64,000 bases of DNA from Pedinophyceae sp. YPF-701 (Eukaryota > Chlorophyta > Pedinophyceae), in contig CAJZHL010000003.1 in assembly GCA_916048055.1 (NCBI GenBank), positions 1,302,001 through 1,366,000 of the forward strand, written 5' to 3'. This document shows, piece after piece, positions 1-10,165 of this stretch (the first letter of the stretch is position 1; the number at the start of each line of letters is the position of its first letter). The notes under the pieces were generated by a model. The model saw nothing but the letters and a program-made list of their open reading frames with translations, was not told the origin of the DNA and did no database searches. Made by a program: the position numbers and the translations under genes.

Positions 1-1496
1 CCGCAGCTTGGCATCAAACGCCGGCAGGTCCTTGCCGCTCACGCCCGCCGCCTGCCTGATCGCCTCGCGCTCGATCGCATCCTCCACTCCAGCGCCGACC
101 GACACCGCGCCGGACGGCACCTCCAGCGGCGTCGCCGCGATCACGTCCTCGTTGGTGAGCTGCTTGATCCGCGCGGTCAGGTCTGCCATGATGCCGCACA
201 GGGACGACCCCGTCACGAACGCGGCCTGCTTGGCGAGCGGCAGCAGCGTCCTCGGCCGCGTCCTCCCCACGCGCGCCGAGCTCCCGCCCCCGGGCCGCGC
301 GGGCAGCGTCTGGGAGCGCTGCGCCTCGTGTTCCGCGGCCGGGTCCACGGACGACGTGATCTCCGGCCCGGCCTGTCCGTGCGGCGTCTCAGCGGCGCTG
401 CCCGGCGCCTCTGCGCTGCCCGGCGCCTCTGCGCTGCCCGGCGCGAACACGGGCGTCTCAGCCCCGGACGCGCTGTCCATGGGGCGGGGCCCCGCCGCGG
501 CGGCCACGGCCGCGGCGCGCCTGGTCGCGCGGGCGGCGCGCCCCGACTCCGCGACCCCGCCGTCCTCGGCGGCCTTGAGCCGCAGGGGCTTGGCGGCCTC
601 GTGCACCTGGTGCAGGGAGACGGCGAGGACCCCCAGGAGGGCGCGCAGGAGGACGATGCGGCGCTCGATCTTGTCCTTGGCGCTGATGCTGCGCGAGCGG
701 GGCAAGACGCGGATCACGCGCCCGATGGCTTTGAACAGCGGGAGGGGCCCGCGGCGGAGGAACATGAAGACCTTTTGCGCGTTGCCGCTGCGGGCCTTCT
801 GCGCCTGCCAGAACGACAGCGCCTCGCTCACGCGCCGCATGTTCAGGATGATGCGGTCCGACGACACCTGCGGCGAGGGCGCTCCGCGCGGACGGGTCTC
901 GTCGGCGGCCGCGGCAGGGGCGCCTGGGTGTTGGTTCCTCAGCGAGGGTGCGCCTTCGTGGCGGGCGCACCTGGGAGAGGACGACGGCCTTGAGCCAGAG
1001 CTCCGCGACCATGTCGTCGTCGTAGGTGTGGGACTCGGCCTTGAGCGCGAACAGGAGGGACTGGAGCCTCGCGGGACTGAGCCCTGCCACGGGAACGCTC
1101 GCTACCTCCGCGGCCTTCCGCTGGCGACCGCCCTTGGCGATGCCGGTCGCACGGGCGAGTGGCATGACCCACCATCGGAACAGGAGCTTGTCCGTCAACT
1201 GCAAGCAGCCGGACGATCTGCCCGAGTGGGGCTTGCATGCAGGTGCGCCGTCTTGCCGCGCTGTGGTCGCGCGATAGAGCGCGAGTCCGGGCGACGCGGG
1301 ACGTGGCGAACTGTCCTCCTGCGTCCCACCAAGGAGACCTGCCCGACACGGACGGAACGGCCACCGCACGCCCCAGACGGTCGCAGGGGTCCCTGGGGCC
1401 GGGACCGGCTCGGTCGGGCCAGCACCGGTCGCTCACCTGGACAGGCAGACGAACAAGGTTGATGGGAATCTGTAGGATGGCTTCCCCGAGATCCAT
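1..1496 (-). CDS. DGS1/NCA2-family mitochondrial protein, 5' part (runs off the left edge)
   Basis: Three exons join in phase: 1496-1437 (20 codons, start MDLGEAILQIPINL, donor GTGAGC), 1198-971 (76 codons) and 867 to the edge (289 codons), with introns of 238 and 103 bp. The visible 385 residues include SHTYDDDMVAELWLKAV, then SEALSFWQAQKARSG followed by a FLRRGPLPLFKAIGRVI block. From memory this resembles plant DGS1, whose matching region has a FWQ/EFWQ motif followed by a RGPRAFF-like block. DGS1 is an outer-mitochondrial-membrane protein linked to galactolipid control, and its fungal relative NCA2 affects ATP synthase expression. The expected C-terminal NCA2 domain would lie outside the window. 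A proline/alanine linker with an 18-bp coding repeat follows. The exon structure is well supported by phase and open frames; the family name is tentative. Confidence 0.55.
397..444 (-). repeat. 18-bp coding minisatellite in the DGS1-like gene
   Basis: The unit gctgcccggcgcctctgc occurs twice in full and once in part, head to tail. Read on the minus strand it encodes repeated Gly-Ser-Ala-Glu-Ala-Pro. It stays in frame, so it lengthens a disordered linker without breaking the protein. Confidence 0.85.
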
Positions 1497-1660
1497 CGTG
1501 CACAGCGAGGGCGGCCGAAGCGCCCCTACACAGGTCTAAATGGCCACTGCCGGCCTTTCTTCCCGCGGCGTGACAGCCCGGCCGTTCGACTGAACGTGGG
1601 CCCGGATGTCGAGCCCCGCCCCCGATCTGCCTCGGGGCGGCCACGTTCGCGCGGTGGGGC

Positions 1661-2983
1661 ACTGTAGCGACCCCCCCGCACACAGCACTCGGGGCGCCTG
1701 ACGCTGCATCGCAGGCCCGGAGGTCTCGTGGCGCCCGCTGTCGCTGCGACCCACGCAGACCTCGCGGGCGGGACTCGCGACGGACGTTGTCGGCGCCGCT
1801 GCTGCCCGCAATACCCGGCGTGCTCTGCCCTGCTTGCTGCCGGGGGTGCCGCGCTCGATCGACGGTGCAGGGCTGGGGCTGCGGGAGCGGTCGCCAAGAT
1901 GAGTGCATGGCGGGCGGCCGGCAACGCCCGGGACCGCGCGAATGAGTTCCAGCAGCTCGCCAAGCGCCTAGAGCAGGCAAGCTGCGATGCCTCTCTCGCG
2001 ACGCCGCCGCGCGCCGTGACGCCCTGCAAGTGTCTTCACCACGACCGACTGATACGTGGCTCCTCGTTGCGTCGCTGCAGACGTCCCAGGGTCAGGCTAG
2101 CGCGCAGAATGAAGCAGGTGCGCCAAACGCGAAGGGGCTCTCGCCGTTTCTGAGCCTGTTGCCAGGGGTCGGGAGGGCGCTCCCTGCTCCCTCGCGCGTC
2201 CTCGATCAGGCGCGCGACGGACATCGCGCGTCCAAGCCGCCAGCCGGGCACACGGTGCTTGGACCGCGCCTCTTGCCCTTGCCCGGCTCCTGACGCGCGC
2301 TCACGCCCCGACGCTCCCGCAGCTGCGCCGCTGCTGCCGCCCATGCCGAAGGGGAACCCGGCGGAGCGGTCCGAGTTCGCGCGCCGCGCCACCCGCATCG
2401 GCATGGGCATTCACCAAGTTGCTGGGAAGCTGCAGAAGCTCAGCCAGCTCGCACGGCGCACTTCGATGTTCGACGATCCGACGGAGGAGATCAACGAGCT
2501 CACGGTGGTCGTCAAGCAGGACATTCAGACGCTGAACGGCGCCATTGGCGACCTCCAGTCGCTTGCCACCAGCCTCAAGGAGGGACACTCGAACAAGCAG
2601 AGCCAGGACCACTCCAGCACCGTCGTCGACTCGCTGAGGACAAGGTCCGCATCGCGGCGACCCCCGCGCACGCGCCAGCGCGCTCGCGACGTCGGCGAAT
2701 TTCACCCCCGCACTGCGGCGCGCCTGCCCAGCGCGGTGCCAGACCCCGCCTCCGCGCGTGTCCCTGCAGGTTGAAGGACGCGACGATGCAGTTTAAGGAC
2801 GTCCTGACGCAGCGCACGCACAGCCTCAAGGACCAGGAGGGGCGCCGGCAGATCTTCTCCACACACAAGGCGCAGGGGGCGGGGGGCGAGCGCGCGCTGC
2901 CCAAGCTGACGGTGCCGGGCGCGCCCGGGGCCGGCGGCGTGCCGTCGTTCCTGCAGGGCGCGGTGCCAGACGTCGAGCAGGGC
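1661..2983 (+). repeat. Segmental duplication, copy 1 (truncated syntaxin)
   Basis: This 1323-bp stretch matches 10166-11488 in the same orientation with no net length difference. I counted about 15 substitutions, roughly 1% divergence. It starts at actgtagcgaccc and ends after gacgtcgagcagggc, where the sequence switches abruptly to unrelated, AT-richer DNA. It carries the promoter, first exons and first intron of the syntaxin gene but none of the SNARE or membrane-anchor part. Confidence 0.95.
1899..2983 (+). pseudogene. Truncated SYP3/Sed5 syntaxin copy
   Basis: It begins with the same start (ATG at 1899, MSAWRAAGNARDR) and the same N-terminal regulatory region as the intact gene at 10404. 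It contains the RATRIGMGIHQ and FDDPTEEINELTVV segments and the intron with acceptor CCCTGCAG. Homology stops in the linker after PDVEQG, so the Qa-SNARE helix and tail anchor are missing. If transcribed it could only give a soluble N-terminal fragment with a short unrelated tail. The cause is the duplication boundary rather than point decay, because the retained exons are open. A dominant-negative role is conceivable but not shown. Confidence 0.85.
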
Positions 2984-2988
2984 ATGAG

Positions 2989-3408
2989 ATGGACGACGAC
3001 GAGCTCGAAGGCTTCAATGTTGGCGACGCTGTCAAGCGAGTGGAAGTCCTCGTCAATTTCAAGGGCGATTGGAAGGACGGTGACCAGCAATCTTGGCCGA
3101 CCGGGGAACCGTCTCCGGAGTGTAACTCTCTGTCTCTGGCAACCGGCAAAGTTCCTTATGGTAGCACCATCGTCAACGAGCAACTTCAGAATTACTTGAA
3201 GGTGCACCACGTCAAGGTCACACCTGACGACGCGAAGAATGTGACACCTCACCTCACCTCACCAACGCCGTATCTCCGGCGGGCATCTCAGAGCGAGATG
3301 AAGGAGGTCGGTATTCCACGGAAGTACTGGGAGGTTGCGACAACGCCGTCAACACCCGCACGTGAGACACGATCATCAAAGAAGCCAACAACAGCCGCGA
3401 AGCGGTAG
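2989..3408 (+). CDS. Hypothetical protein in the AT-richer island
   Basis: This ATG-started frame of 139 residues begins MDDDELEGFNVGDAVKRV six bases past the syntaxin breakpoint. Its N-terminal half looks protein-like, with an acidic start and mixed hydrophobic positions (VEVLVNFKGDW). The C-terminal part is serine, threonine and lysine rich. I do not recognise it. It is not in the frame of the truncated syntaxin, so it is not a simple fusion. Lower GC than its neighbours argues for a different history. It could also be a chance frame. Confidence 0.3.
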   Translation: MDDDELEGFNVGDAVKRVEVLVNFKGDWKDGDQQSWPTGEPSPECNSLSLATGKVPYGSTIVNEQLQNYLKVHHVKVTPDDAKNVTPHLTSPTPYLRRASQSEMKEVGIPRKYWEVATTPSTPARETRSSKKPTTAAKR

Positions 3409-3952
3409 ACCGAGATAATCTCTAGTAAAGGGAACAAACGCAACAAGAGTCCAGCCAGGTCCCGGACGGGGAAGTAGTACAACAGTATGACTGCGTAGTC
3501 AGGTCACTGCTGTCAGGCCTTGGTGGCCGAGCTGGGCTCATGCCGGGAGCGTGAGCGCCCTAATTGTAACTCTACTGACATCGATACAAGCTCTGTGGTA
3601 TCTACGGGGAGTCACTGTTCTTACATTTGGGAGCGGTGGCTTCCTTGCTTCTCGTTGCCTTGTCTGCTCATCGCAGGGAGGGCACGAGAGCCTTTCTACG
3701 CTCAGTTCCTGCAGGAACTGATCGAAAGGTCACAAGCGTGGCCTCTGCTACCGATCTGCGCCTTGCGCGAAGGTGAGAATCGCGTCTATCGGTTCGCTTG
3801 CTGCGACCCTTGCCGGTTCGCTTGCCAGTGCTTCTCCGTGCGCGGAATGACCCTAGTATCACCAATGATGGGTTATATGAATACAAGCAATGCCTGTCAG
3901 CGTTGCGAAATCGCGGACGTTGCCATGAATCGCGCGGAATCGAGACCCCTGA

Positions 3953-4116
3953 CCTCGGCCGTGAGGCTGCGTGGCGGGAGACCCTTTCTGGATTGTCAGG
4001 ATGTCATATGACAGACACTAGGTGTCATGCCGAGCCCGGCTGCATGCGCGCGCCGGGCGGCTCTCACAGCTCCCGCTACCTCACCTCCTGGAATCTCTCA
4101 CATTGGCACCCGCAGG
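3953..4116 (+). promoter_or_regulatory. Upstream block shared by both LRR genes, copy 1
   Basis: About 160 bp starting near ctcggccgtgaggctgcg and ending at ggcacccgcagga closely matches 7820-7983 upstream of the intact LRR gene. It ends in a sequence resembling a 3' splice site (cacccgcag), after which the two loci diverge before their start codons. It is probably a conserved promoter or 5' untranslated region, possibly with an upstream intron. Confidence 0.6.
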
Positions 4117-4172
4117 ACCCATCTACGACCCCCGACGGCGGCGCGGCATCACGGGGACGATCTCTACATCCG

Positions 4173-6440
4173 ATGGAGCTGCGAAGCGGTCGTTGCGTCG
4201 GCGGGTCGGGGCCCTCGCAGCGCCCACGCGCCGGTGACGATGGGACTGCGTTTGCTCTGTGGCTCGGGGAGGCCGGCGGTCCGCTGGTCGACATCATCCG
4301 CCTCCTGCCCAGGAAGTCGCGTGCCGCCCTCGCGGCTGCGTCGTCGGGCGCGATGGCGAGCGTCCTGGAGAGCTGCGGGGGGGCTCGATGGACCGCATGC
4401 TCCAGGCAGGTGGGCAGGGCGGTGGCGGGGAAGGTGGAGGGGCGCGTGTCCGCGGGGGCGAGATCGCTGGTGGGGCGGGCGAGCGACGACGGGCGGTGGT
4501 GGGTGTACCGGCGCGCGGGTGCGGGACCCGACAGTGAGGCGGCGATCGTCGAATTATTCGATTATTCGTCGCGACGCGACGCGTGGCTGGAGGCCAGGCG
4601 GTCGGGCCAGGGGAACGGGCCTGTGGCGAACGCGGGTCGGGTGGTGATCACGGAGGCGATGACGGGGCTGGAGGTCGTTAGGGCGTCGAGGGATGCGTTC
4701 GACATCCGTAAGGAGTGGGGGGCAGGCTGGCTGCCTGCAAGCGTCGCGAAGCGGTTGAAGGAGCTGGTGGTGGACGGGCAGGATCTGCGGAGGTTGCCGG
4801 AGGGGATGGCGTCGCTGGAGGTGCTCAGCGTGCGTGCATGCAAGCAGCTGGCGAGGGAGGGGTGGCTGCCGGCGTCGAGCGGCGGGAGCGTGAAGAAGCT
4901 GGACGCTGCTCGGTCCTCGCTGCGGAGGCTGCCGGAGGGGATGGGGTCGCTGGAGGAGCTCAACGTGGCGTGGTGCAAGCAGCTGGCGGGGGAGGGCTGG
5001 CTGCCGGTGTCAGCGGCGGGAGCGTGAAGAAGCTGCATGCTGAGCGCTCCTGGCTGGCGAGGCTGCCGGAGGAGATGGGGTCGCTGGAGGAGCTCAGCGG
5101 GTGGCTGCGGAAGCTGGTGAGGAGGGGTGGCTGCCGGCGTCGAGCGGCGGGAGCGTGAAGAAGCTGGTTGGGGCTCCTCGCTGGGCGAGGCTGCCGGAGG
5201 AGATGGGGTCGCTGGAGGAGCTCAGCGTATGGTGCTCGAAGCTGGCGGGGAGGGGGTGGCTGCCGGCGTCGAGCTGCGGGAGCGTGAAGAAGCTGGACGC
5301 TAGTCTCCCGCTGGCGAGGGTGCCGGAGGAGATGGTGTCGCTGGAGGAGCTCGACGTGGGTTCATGCAAGCAGCTGGCGCAGGAGGGGTGGCTGCCGGTG
5401 TCGAGCGGCAGGAGCGTGAAGAAGCTGCATGCTGAGGGCTCCTCGCTGGCGAGGGTGCCGGAGGAGATGGAGTCTCTGGAGGAGCTCGACGTGGGTGGCT
5501 GCAAGCAGCTGGCGGGGGAGGGGTGGCTGCCGGTGTCGAGTCGGGGGAGCGTGAAGAAGCTGGACGCTATGTTCTCCTCGCTGGCGAGGGTGCCGGAGGG
5601 GATGGCGTCGCTGGAGGTGCTCCACGTGGGTGGCTGCGAGCAGCTGGCGCAGGAGGGGTGGCTGCCGGCGTCGAGCGGCAGGAGCGTGAAGAAGCTAAAT
5701 GTCAAGTGCTCCTCGCTGGCGAGGGTGCCGGAGGGGATGGAGTCGCTGGAGGAGCTCGACGTGGGTTCATGCAAGCAGCTGGCGCAGGAGGGGTGGCTGC
5801 CGGTGTCGAGCGGCAGGAGCGTGAAGAAGCTGCATGCTGAGGGCTCCTCGCTGGCGAGGGTGCCGGAGGAGATGGGGTCGCTGCAGGAGCTCCACGTGGT
5901 GTGGTGCAAGCAGCTGGCGGGGGAGGGGTGGCTGCCGGTGTCGAGCGGCGGGAGCGTGAAGAAGCTGCATGCTCGGGACCTCGCCGGAGGCTGCCGGAGG
6001 GGATGGGATCGCTGGAGGAGCTCAACGTGAGTTTCTGCTCGCAGCTGGCGGGGGAGGGGTGGCTGCCGGTGTCGAGCGGCGGGAGCGTGAAGAAGCTGGT
6101 TGCGATGGCGTCCCCACTGCGCGGACTGCCGGAGGAGATGGGATCGCTGGAGGAGCTCGACGTGGAGTGGTGCGGGAAGCTTGCGGGGGAGGGGTGGCTG
6201 CCGGCGTCAAGCGGCGGGAGCGTGAAGAAGCTGATTGCTGACAGCTCCTCGCTGGCGAGGGTGCCGGAGGGGATGGGGTCGCTGGAGGTGCTCAGCGTGC
6301 GTGACTGCAAGCAGCTGGCGGGGGAGGGGTGGCTGCCGGCGTCGAGCTGCGGGGAGCTACGGGAGCTGCGGGCCACGGCAGTTCAGCTGCAGGGCCTGCC
6401 GGAGGAGCAGAGTCGGACACTGACATCTCTGTTGCGTTGA
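4173..6440 (+). pseudogene. Leucine-rich-repeat gene, frameshifted
   Basis: From ATG 4173 the N-terminal part matches the intact paralogue at 8038 (LPRKSRAALAAASSGAM against LPRESRIALAATSSAMM, then VLESCGGARW). It is followed by tandem LRR units of about 45 residues, each two LRRs long: SLARVPEEMGSLEELDV plus CKQLAGEGWLPASS. The reading frame changes three times. It shifts near 5010, where gtcagcggc replaces gtcgagcggc (one base short); near 5095-5105, within a shortened unit; and near 5980-5990, again in a shortened unit. It then continues to a stop at 6438. All four segments keep clean LRR coding sequence, so decay is recent, or the assembly dropped bases inside the repeats. The first 285 codons are open. 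Confidence 0.8.
4785..6400 (+). repeat. LRR-coding tandem array, 135-bp unit
   Basis: The phrase gtcgctggaggagctc and its variants recurs about every 135 bp, roughly a dozen times. Higher-order copying is visible: the stretch starting gtgggttcatgcaag at 5356 recurs at 5761 (405 bp, three units apart) and is identical for more than 100 bp. This implies recent unequal exchange within the array. Confidence 0.9.
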
Positions 6441-8037
6441 AGTGTGAGCGCACGTACGAGCGTTGTGACAAGCGTCCACTCCCCAGAGGACGATGCGATG
6501 GGTCACCGCAGGCAACCACCCTGCTTGGTCGTCAGCGGTGACGTCGTGAGGCCACAACGGGCTCCAAGACCATCGTCTTGGACGTATTAATAGTTCACGC
6601 CACCGACGGTGCGTGTATATATACAGGATATACAGTGTATCCGTGTCCGTGCGACCCTGCGAGCGCGTGTGGTCTGACTCGACTTGTTTACACCCCGAAG
6701 AACGGGTCGCACCGCCAAGGCAGGTTCTACCCCGCCCTATAACGGCACCAGTTTGTCAGAAACGCCACGGGACCAGGTGCCCATTTTCCTGCCGATGGCA
6801 CAAAGGGAAGTGGCAGACAGCCCGCGCAGGGGGGCGGCGGGCGCAGCGAGGGTCGCCGCGGGGAAACGTGGGGGCGGGCGTACCGATGGCCGACACGCGA
6901 GCAGTGTTTAAAGTTTACAGGCACTTGACAGCCCGGTGCTAGAGCTCCGCAGCACGCGCGACCTCGGCGCCGCAGCAGCCAGAGGCGCGCGCACCGCTAG
7001 GCTCTGAGCAGGGTTCGGCCACAGGCACACCTCACCGCATTAGCACGCGGGGCATTGTGAGCATGACGTGATTCATTCTCTGTCACCAGTCGAAGCGGGG
7101 GGGCACGGGTCGCTGAAAATACCGCTCGGACCTGGTCGACAGCATGGACATGCACTTCGGCCGGCAGTTACGCCGCGCAGAGCCGAGCGCGCCCCGTAGG
7201 CGCCGCACGTGCAGCTTCATTTCGCGGATGCGACTCCGGGCCCGCGAGGGCGCACGAAGGAAGGCTTGAGTCGGCAACCCGGGGCTCAGCGTGAGCCGCG
7301 GCGCGACAGGATGCCGGGCTCCGCCGGCGCTCGCAGCTCCATGATCTCCAGGTCTTTCATCTGCGCGTGTAGGAGTGCGACTCGTCGCGCGCTGGATGAT
7401 GATGGCCCGAGAGCTCGAGCCGCCGGGAGGCGCCTGCCACGTGCGTCGCGGTGCGTCTTCGATGCCCTGGTCTGTCTGCTTGGCTGGGTTGTACCCCCAT
7501 GAGGGGTCACCTCACACACCGGGTGTGTGCGGCTCTCACCGGCCCGGGCGGCAGCATGTGGGTGCGCCCGCCTCGCACACGCTCAGTGTGACTGGCTCGC
7601 GATCGGCCGCACAACAGAATTGGCGCCGTGACGACAGCAGGCCGTGCAACTGCTTGTAGCAGGTGAGACGCGGGGCGGTGCTCGTGGAACGCGCTGGCGG
7701 TGGTTGGTGCTGATCGCACGGCCGTGGTGGAGGTGTGTGCTCTCTCGCGGGCCGCCGTGCGAGTCGCATGGAGCGCCCAACACGGTGCATGCGGCGTGCG
7801 TCTCGGGCACTGGAGGGAGCTCGGCCGTGAGGCTGCGTTGCGGGAGACCCTTGCTGGATTGTCAGGATGTCACAAGACGGGCACTAGGTGTCATGCAGAG
7901 CCCGGCTGCATGCGCCCGCCGGGCGGGTCTCACAGCTCCCGCTACCTCACCTCCTGGAATCTCTCACATTGGCACCCGCAGGAGGCGGCGTACGGGCGCA
8001 AGATCGCGGCAAGGCAGCTTCAAGCGGTCACATCATC
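6441..8037. other. Intergenic, 1.6 kb between the LRR genes
   Basis: I see no supported gene here. A short AT-rich patch with atatatacaggatatacag lies at 6613-6635 and could be promoter or terminator DNA. The last part (7820-7983) is the block shared with the upstream region of the other LRR gene. Confidence 0.5.
7820..7983 (+). promoter_or_regulatory. Upstream block shared by both LRR genes, copy 2
   Basis: This matches 3953-4116, with a few substitutions and small length changes, and ends at ggcacccgcagga. It lies 55 bp before the start codon of the intact LRR gene. Conservation of this non-coding block alongside diverged coding repeats suggests a promoter or leader kept since the gene duplication. 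Confidence 0.6.
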
Positions 8038-9753
8038 ATGCCACGGGGACGGCGCAGCGATGCGGGCGCGTCCAAGCGCTCGAAACGCGCACGGATCCAG
8101 CTGGAGGACATTCAGTGCGGGCAGGAGGGTCAGCCCCTGGCCAGCCTCATCCGTGAGCTGCCGCGCGAGTCGCGCATTGCCTTGGCGGCGACGTCGTCGG
8201 CGATGATGGCGGCGGTGCTGGAGAGCTGCGACGGCGCGAGGTGGTGGTCAGGGGACGCACGCCTGCGTTGTGCGGAGCGGCGGGTGGGGCAGACGGTGGC
8301 GCGGGGGCTGGAGAGGCGGGTGTCGGAGGGGACGAGGTCGCTGGTCGGATGGGCGACGGGGCGCGGGGAGTGGGTGGTGTATCACCGCGCAGGCAGTTGC
8401 GACGTGGGCGTGCCGTCCGCGGTGGTGCGCGTGGAGCCGGAAGATCGGGGTCTGCTGGTGTCCCTGGTCGGGACGGATGCCGGCCGGCGTGAGCTGGCGT
8501 CGGCGCCGGCGGTGACGGCGGAGATGACGGGCCTGCGGTACCTGGACATAGCAGTGGATGGGCTGGACATGGAGGGTGTGTGGGGGCGGGAGTGGCTGCC
8601 CGCGGGCGTGGCGGCGGGCATCACGGAGCTGCGGGTGGGCGGGACGAGGCTGAAGCGCGTGCCGGAGGGCATGGTCTCGCTCGAGGTCCTGGACGTCAGC
8701 AGTTGCAAACAGCTGGAGGGCGAGACGTTCCTGCCGGCGTCGAGCGCGGGGCAGGTGCGGGTACTGAGGGCCGACGGCAGCAGCGTGCGGAGGGTGCCTG
8801 GGGGGATGCACGCGCTGGAGGAGCTCTGGCTGCGCTGGTGCGGGCGCCTGGACGAGGGGTGCCTGCCGGCGTCGTCCGCGGCGGCGCTGCGCGTGCTGCG
8901 CGCCAACGGCAGCGCACTGCGCAGGCTGCCCGCGGGGATGCGGGCGCTGCGGGAGCTCGACGTGGGCGGGTTCAAGAACCTGCAGCCTGAGCTTGCGCTG
9001 ATGGGCGCTGCGGAGCTGCGGGTGCTGAGTGCTTTTGGCACGGCGATGCGGGCGGTGCCGGAGGGGCTGACGGCGCTGGAGGAGCTCGACGTGCGGTACT
9101 GCCGCTCGCTGGACATCGGCTCGCTGCGCAACGCTGCCACGGTGCGCGTGCTCAAGGTGAACAGCGCTGGGCTGCGGAGGGTGCCGGAGGAGCTGACGGC
9201 GCTGGAGGAGCTGTACCTGGGCGGCTTCCCGGGAGAGATCACGGAGGGCTTCTTGCCGGCGCGGATCTGTGCGAGGCTGCGTGGGCTGAGTGTCAGTGGG
9301 TGCCGTGGAATCAGGAGGGTGCCGGAGGGGCTGACGGCGCTGGAGAGGCTCGACGTGACTGAGTGCGAGCAGCTGGACGGCGAGATGTTCCTGCCCGCGT
9401 CGTCCGTTGCGAGGCTGCGAGTGCTGAGAGCCGCACCCAGCAACATGCGGAAGCTGCCGAGAGGCATGGACGCGCTGGAGGAGCTGGACGTGGCGGAGTG
9501 CGACGAGCTGGACTGGGAGGACGCGGCAGAGGTGCTGGGCGGTGCTGCGAGGCTGCGGGTGCTGGATGCACGCTATAGCGACATGCGGAGGCTGCCGGAC
9601 GGACTGCACGCGCTGGAGGAGCTGTACGTGCAAGGGTGCCGGAATCTGACGGGCAAGCTGCAGCAGAGCGTCGCGGACCGTCTGCGTCGGTGGGACGTTG
9701 AGGAGACTCGGCTGGTTCTGCCAGTGGGGATGCGGACGCGGCACTATGGGTGA
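8038..9753 (+). CDS. Intact leucine-rich-repeat protein
   Basis: This is a single-exon frame of 571 residues from the ATG after acatcatc (MPRGRRSDAGASKRSKRA). The start is basic, with a likely nuclear-type patch. Next comes a segment of about 60 residues (LASLIRELPRESRIALAATS) that weakly recalls an F-box-like helix bundle. A non-repeat region (EGTRSLVGWATGRGEWVVY) follows, then LRRs from about residue 180 to the end with the pattern LRRVPEGMTALEELDVRYC. Unlike the neighbouring pseudogene its units are diverged and the frame is unbroken. There is no signal peptide or membrane segment, so it is probably a soluble scaffold or recognition protein. The ligand is unknown. An F-box or immune-type role is only a guess. 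Confidence 0.75.
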   Translation: MPRGRRSDAGASKRSKRARIQLEDIQCGQEGQPLASLIRELPRESRIALAATSSAMMAAVLESCDGARWWSGDARLRCAERRVGQTVARGLERRVSEGTRSLVGWATGRGEWVVYHRAGSCDVGVPSAVVRVEPEDRGLLVSLVGTDAGRRELASAPAVTAEMTGLRYLDIAVDGLDMEGVWGREWLPAGVAAGITELRVGGTRLKRVPEGMVSLEVLDVSSCKQLEGETFLPASSAGQVRVLRADGSSVRRVPGGMHALEELWLRWCGRLDEGCLPASSAAALRVLRANGSALRRLPAGMRALRELDVGGFKNLQPELALMGAAELRVLSAFGTAMRAVPEGLTALEELDVRYCRSLDIGSLRNAATVRVLKVNSAGLRRVPEELTALEELYLGGFPGEITEGFLPARICARLRGLSVSGCRGIRRVPEGLTALERLDVTECEQLDGEMFLPASSVARLRVLRAAPSNMRKLPRGMDALEELDVAECDELDWEDAAEVLGGAARLRVLDARYSDMRRLPDGLHALEELYVQGCRNLTGKLQQSVADRLRRWDVEETRLVLPVGMRTRHYG

Positions 9754-10165
9754 GGCGCATGTAGCTGCCGCGGGGGCGACGAGCTGTGAGACTGGGACAT
9801 CATGGTCGCCCGCGTCGTGTCTCGCCGCGCTCTCCCGCCCCCGTCCGGGCGCCCCCCTTGCGGCACGTGGTGCTCCCGCTGTTGGTGTAGCCAAGCTCCC
9901 GTGGCGGTGCCTCCGACGCTGCGTCCGCTGAGACGTGACAGCAGGGGTCAGGGCCTCTACCAGGTATACCGATGCACCCCGCGTACGGTAAAAGTCGCAA
10001 ATGGACATTTCCCTTGTGCCAACGTGTTCGTGGGTCATCGACCCCAGAGAAAATTCACGGGCCTTTGCGCAGCACTCGGTCGCGGGCGCCGGCGGCATAC
10101 ATAGTGCACGCCACGCACGACTGGGCGTGCAGCCCGTCGCGGCTATTGCCGTGCTCTAGCGCCTG
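9754..10165. other. Intergenic between LRR gene and syntaxin duplication
   Basis: About 410 bp. I see no coding exon or structured RNA. It ends at the left boundary of duplication copy 2. Confidence 0.5.

Larger units (their letters stand above)
2984..4172. other. AT-richer junction region beside the duplication
   Basis: Directly after the truncated syntaxin copy the base composition drops visibly compared with neighbouring sequence, and codon use no longer resembles nearby genes. The region holds one ATG-started frame (2989-3408) and, at its end, the upstream block shared with the second LRR gene. Nothing else could be assigned. It may be foreign or inserted sequence. Confidence 0.6.

Noticed and set aside
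8-1462. 484-codon plus-strand frame
   Set aside because: It is antisense to the DGS1-like exons, which splice in phase and resemble a known family. The frame is a by-product of high GC.
8248-10098. 616-codon minus-strand frame
   Set aside because: Antisense to the intact LRR gene and made of Arg/His/Pro/Gln-rich sequence without domain features.
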